This document shows positions 5,728 through 7,640 of a stretch of 7,640 nucleotides of DNA, one piece after another. Every line of letters starts with the position of its first letter. The stretch's first letter is position 1. Where the stretch lies: assembly GCA_003159055.1 (NCBI GenBank), contig PMLH01000184.1:1-7640 (forward strand), given 5' to 3'. The notes below the pieces were generated by a model. That model saw only the letters and a list, made by a program, of their open reading frames with translations, was not told the origin of the DNA and made no database searches. Origin of the DNA: Myxococcales bacterium (GTDB lineage Bacteria; Myxococcota; Polyangia; Fen-1088). A program made the position numbers and the translations under genes.

Positions 5728-7617
5728 GCGCAGACTGGAGTCATGGCGTACGGCCGCACCGCCCCGAGCAGCCCGAGGCAAAAGTCTCCACGTCGCCGTT
5801 CGGGCGTCTTCGGAGCCGGCTGCTGCGTCGCCGCTCGCTTGAATACCTCTGGTATTCGGCGCTTCGCGGTTGCCCGTGTCCTCCTCGTGGTCGGAATCGC
5901 CTCTTGCGGATCGGCCGGGCCAGCCCAACCGGGGCCCCCGAGCGGCGGGGCGGTGACCGATGCGCGAGGCGCCGCTTCCGGGGGCGCAGTCGGGTCCGGC
6001 GGGAATCTCGATACCGGCGGCACGTCGGCGGCGGGCAGTGCCGCGGGGACGCGTGGAGGCGCGGGCGGACAAGCTGGCGCCGACGCAGGTCTTGCCGGTT
6101 CCGGCGGAACAGGTCGCGGCGGTTCTGCGGGCACGCCAGGCGGCGGCACGACCGCAACAGACGGGCGAGGCGGGGGGACCGGGCTCGTAGGCGCTGGCGG
6201 GGGTGGCAACGGCGGCGGGACAAGCATGGACGCCGGGATGGGTGGCAGCGGAAGCGGAGGCAGCGGAAGTGGCGGTCGCGGAAGCGGAGGCACAGCAGCG
6301 GGCGGTACCGGGGCCGGGGGCTCGACGGTCAGCCTGCCAGCCGGCGTGGCTGGGCTGTTTCCCTCGCCAGGTGCCACCAACGTCTGCCCGGATCCCCCGC
6401 TGCGCATCACCTTCCCGGCTGCCCCCAGCTTGGGAACAACGGGGAAGGTCCAAGTCTTCAATGAGTCCGGAGCTGCCGTTGCTTCGGTCGACATGGCCGC
6501 ATCGACCGTCACCGACACGATTGGCGGCACGCAGTTCGTGAGCCTGCGACCGGCGTACGTCGACGGCAACGATGCGGTGATCTACTTGAAGACCAAGGCG
6601 CTCGGCTATGGGCAGACGTACTATGTCACCGTCGATTCTGGCGCCATCAAACCGCCCGGTGGTGGCAGCCTGGCCATCACGGGCGGGGCTGCCTGGCGCT
6701 TCACCACCGCCGCGGCTGCGCCGAGCGACCTGTCTGCCTTGACCGTGGCGCTCGATGGCTCCGGACCTTTCTGCACCGTGCAGGGCGCGACCGATGCATT
6801 GCCAGCCAACAACACAGCAGCAGCCGTCATCACCATCAACGCCGGCACGTACCACGAGATCATGCACGTCTCGAAGAAGAGCAACATCACCCTGCGAGGT
6901 GCCGATCGCGCGAAGACCCAGATCGTCGGCACCAACAACAACGCCCAGCAAGGCAGCGGCGGCGGCACCAGCAATCGGGCGCTCCTGGGCTTCGACAGCA
7001 CGAATGGCCTCGTCATCGAAAACCTGACCATCAAGAACCTGACCCCCCAGGACGGCACCCAGGCGGAGGCGCTTCGCCTGAAAGGCTGCGACAAGTGCAT
7101 CATTCGCGATGCCGACATCCGGAGCCTGCAGGACACCTTGCTGTGGGAAGGGCGCATCTACGCCGAGAACTGCCTGATCGTCGGCAACGTCGATTACGTG
7201 TGGGGCACGGGCATCGCCTATTTCAACAAGTGCGAAATTCGAACCGTGGGACGTTCGGGGGTGCTGGTGCAATCGCGCAACGATGTCGGCGCCTACGGGT
7301 ACGTGTTCGTCGACTGCAAGCTGACCGTCGATTCGGTGTCGAAGAACAATATGCTCGCGCGCATCGACGTCAGCGCGTATCCAGGCAGCCATGTCGCGTA
7401 CATCAATTGCGAGATGACCGGCATCGCAGCGGCGGGCTGGACGGTCACCGACGGCAGCGCCACATCCTCGCTGCGCTTCTGGGAATACCAGAGCACCGAT
7501 GCTTCGGGAAAATTGCTCGACACCAGCGGACGAACCGGCGGAACCCAGATCAGCGCCAGCCAGGCAAGCTCGATGCGCGATCCGACCGTCGTGCTTGGCG
7601 GCTGGAGCCCGGGCTGA
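5725..7617 (+). CDS. Secreted lipoprotein pectinesterase (CE8) with Gly-rich linker and Ig-like domain
   Basis: A 630-residue enzyme that should hydrolyse methyl esters of pectin (homogalacturonan), releasing methanol. Domains in order: a basic N-region of about 45 residues; a hydrophobic segment VLLVVGIASC (52-61) ending in a lipobox with C61; a Gly/Ser/Ala/Thr linker (about 72-203); an Ig-like domain of the SbsA/Big_5 type (about 206-328, ending WRFTT); and a right-handed beta-helix CE8 domain (about 338-627). CE8 signatures seen are DGSGPFCTVQ (344-353), GTYHEIMHVS (374-383), QAEALRL (446-452), SLQDTLLWEGR (467-477) and GNVDYVWG (487-494). The catalytic acids are D470 and D490. R546 in LARID takes the place of the LGRPW arginine, but the aromatic residue after it is missing. 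C483, C503, C531 and C562 each follow an Asn, Lys or Asp and suggest a cysteine ladder along the helix. The family is certain. Surface anchoring is likely, and the start is less sure. Confidence 0.92.
   Translation: MAQTGVMAYGRTAPSSPRQKSPRRRSGVFGAGCCVAARLNTSGIRRFAVARVLLVVGIASCGSAGPAQPGPPSGGAVTDARGAASGGAVGSGGNLDTGGTSAAGSAAGTRGGAGGQAGADAGLAGSGGTGRGGSAGTPGGGTTATDGRGGGTGLVGAGGGGNGGGTSMDAGMGGSGSGGSGSGGRGSGGTAAGGTGAGGSTVSLPAGVAGLFPSPGATNVCPDPPLRITFPAAPSLGTTGKVQVFNESGAAVASVDMAASTVTDTIGGTQFVSLRPAYVDGNDAVIYLKTKALGYGQTYYVTVDSGAIKPPGGGSLAITGGAAWRFTTAAAAPSDLSALTVALDGSGPFCTVQGATDALPANNTAAAVITINAGTYHEIMHVSKKSNITLRGADRAKTQIVGTNNNAQQGSGGGTSNRALLGFDSTNGLVIENLTIKNLTPQDGTQAEALRLKGCDKCIIRDADIRSLQDTLLWEGRIYAENCLIVGNVDYVWGTGIAYFNKCEIRTVGRSGVLVQSRNDVGAYGYVFVDCKLTVDSVSKNNMLARIDVSAYPGSHVAYINCEMTGIAAAGWTVTDGSATSSLRFWEYQSTDASGKLLDTSGRTGGTQISASQASSMRDPTVVLGGWSPG
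5938..6333 (+). repeat. Low-complexity Gly-rich linker coding region
   Basis: These bases encode residues of about 72-203 of the pectinesterase, composed almost wholly of Gly, Ser, Ala and Thr with a few Asp, Arg and Val. No fold is expected. It would act as a flexible stalk between the lipid anchor and the Ig-like and catalytic domains. The composition also opens long proline-rich frames on the opposite strand, which should not be taken as genes. Such linkers are common in secreted proteins of Polyangia-type myxobacteria. Confidence 0.85.
6244..6288 (+). repeat. Three tandem 15-bp units inside the linker
   Basis: Three in-frame 15-bp units lie end to end: 6244-6258 GGCAGCGGAAGCGGA, 6259-6273 GGCAGCGGAAGTGGC and 6274-6288 GGTCGCGGAAGCGGA. 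They encode Gly-Ser-Gly-Ser-Gly, the same again, and Gly-Arg-Gly-Ser-Gly. The units differ by only a few bases, which points to recent duplication or slippage. Changes in copy number would keep the frame and only lengthen or shorten the stalk. Confidence 0.75.
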
Positions 7618-7640
7618 GAGCGTGTCTGAAAAGTCCGATG

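Noticed and set aside
5709..6569. A proline-rich 286-codon open frame on the minus strand
   Set aside because: Runs of Pro and Val are simply the reverse complement of the Gly-rich linker codons. It has no RBS or family signature.
5704..7392. A 562-codon open frame on the minus strand opposite the pectinesterase gene
   Set aside because: It is antisense to a gene with clear CE8 motifs, its protein is a low-complexity mix rich in Ala, Arg and Gly with no recognisable domain, and it is open because of the high GC content.
7618..7640. The 23 bp after the pectinesterase stop, examined for a terminator
   Set aside because: No stem-loop or T-tract is visible before the window ends.

Overview
The window is GC-rich and gene-dense and looks like a chromosomal piece of a Gram-negative bacterium. 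The best guess is Myxococcota (Polyangia or a relative). The main reason is the last gene: a predicted secreted lipoprotein with a Gly/Ser/Ala/Thr linker of about 130 residues between signal peptide and folded domains, a build common in the large-genome myxobacteria. This placement is an inference from style, as no rRNA or other marker gene is present. I see no tRNA, rRNA, CRISPR array, insertion sequence, integrase or phage gene.

Layout. Bases 1-100 hold no complete gene. Bases 101-4433 (+) are a tight three-gene operon: a MoxR-family AAA+ ATPase, a DUF58 membrane protein (5 bp gap, GTG start) and a TgpA-like membrane protein with a periplasmic transglutaminase-like domain (ATGA overlap with the DUF58 gene). 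A 48-bp gap follows, then a convergent gene at 4482-5615 (-) for a multi-spanning glycosyltransferase resembling PIG-V/Gpi18 mannosyltransferases. A 109-bp divergent intergenic region (5616-5724) carries widely spaced inverted repeats. Finally, 5725-7617 (+) encodes a lipoprotein made of a Gly-rich linker, an SbsA/Big_5-type Ig-like domain and a family CE8 pectinesterase domain. The window ends 23 bp after its stop.

How the genes work together. The MoxR-DUF58-TgpA set is a widespread conserved cassette. By analogy, the cytoplasmic ATPase remodels a complex containing the DUF58 protein, and the TgpA-like protein acts outside the membrane with an intact Cys-His-Asp triad (C511, H555, D571). Its physiological substrate is not established. 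The mannosyltransferase-like protein and the pectinesterase are transcribed away from each other and could share regulation, but nothing shows that they share a pathway. The pectinesterase would de-esterify pectin at the cell surface.

I did not find a clearly new multi-gene system. The points most worth a second look are the inverted repeat over the divergent starts, the degenerate metal-site motif of the DUF58 protein, the altered Arg-x-Trp motif and uncertain start of the pectinesterase, and the eukaryote-like mannosyltransferase with no obvious partner.
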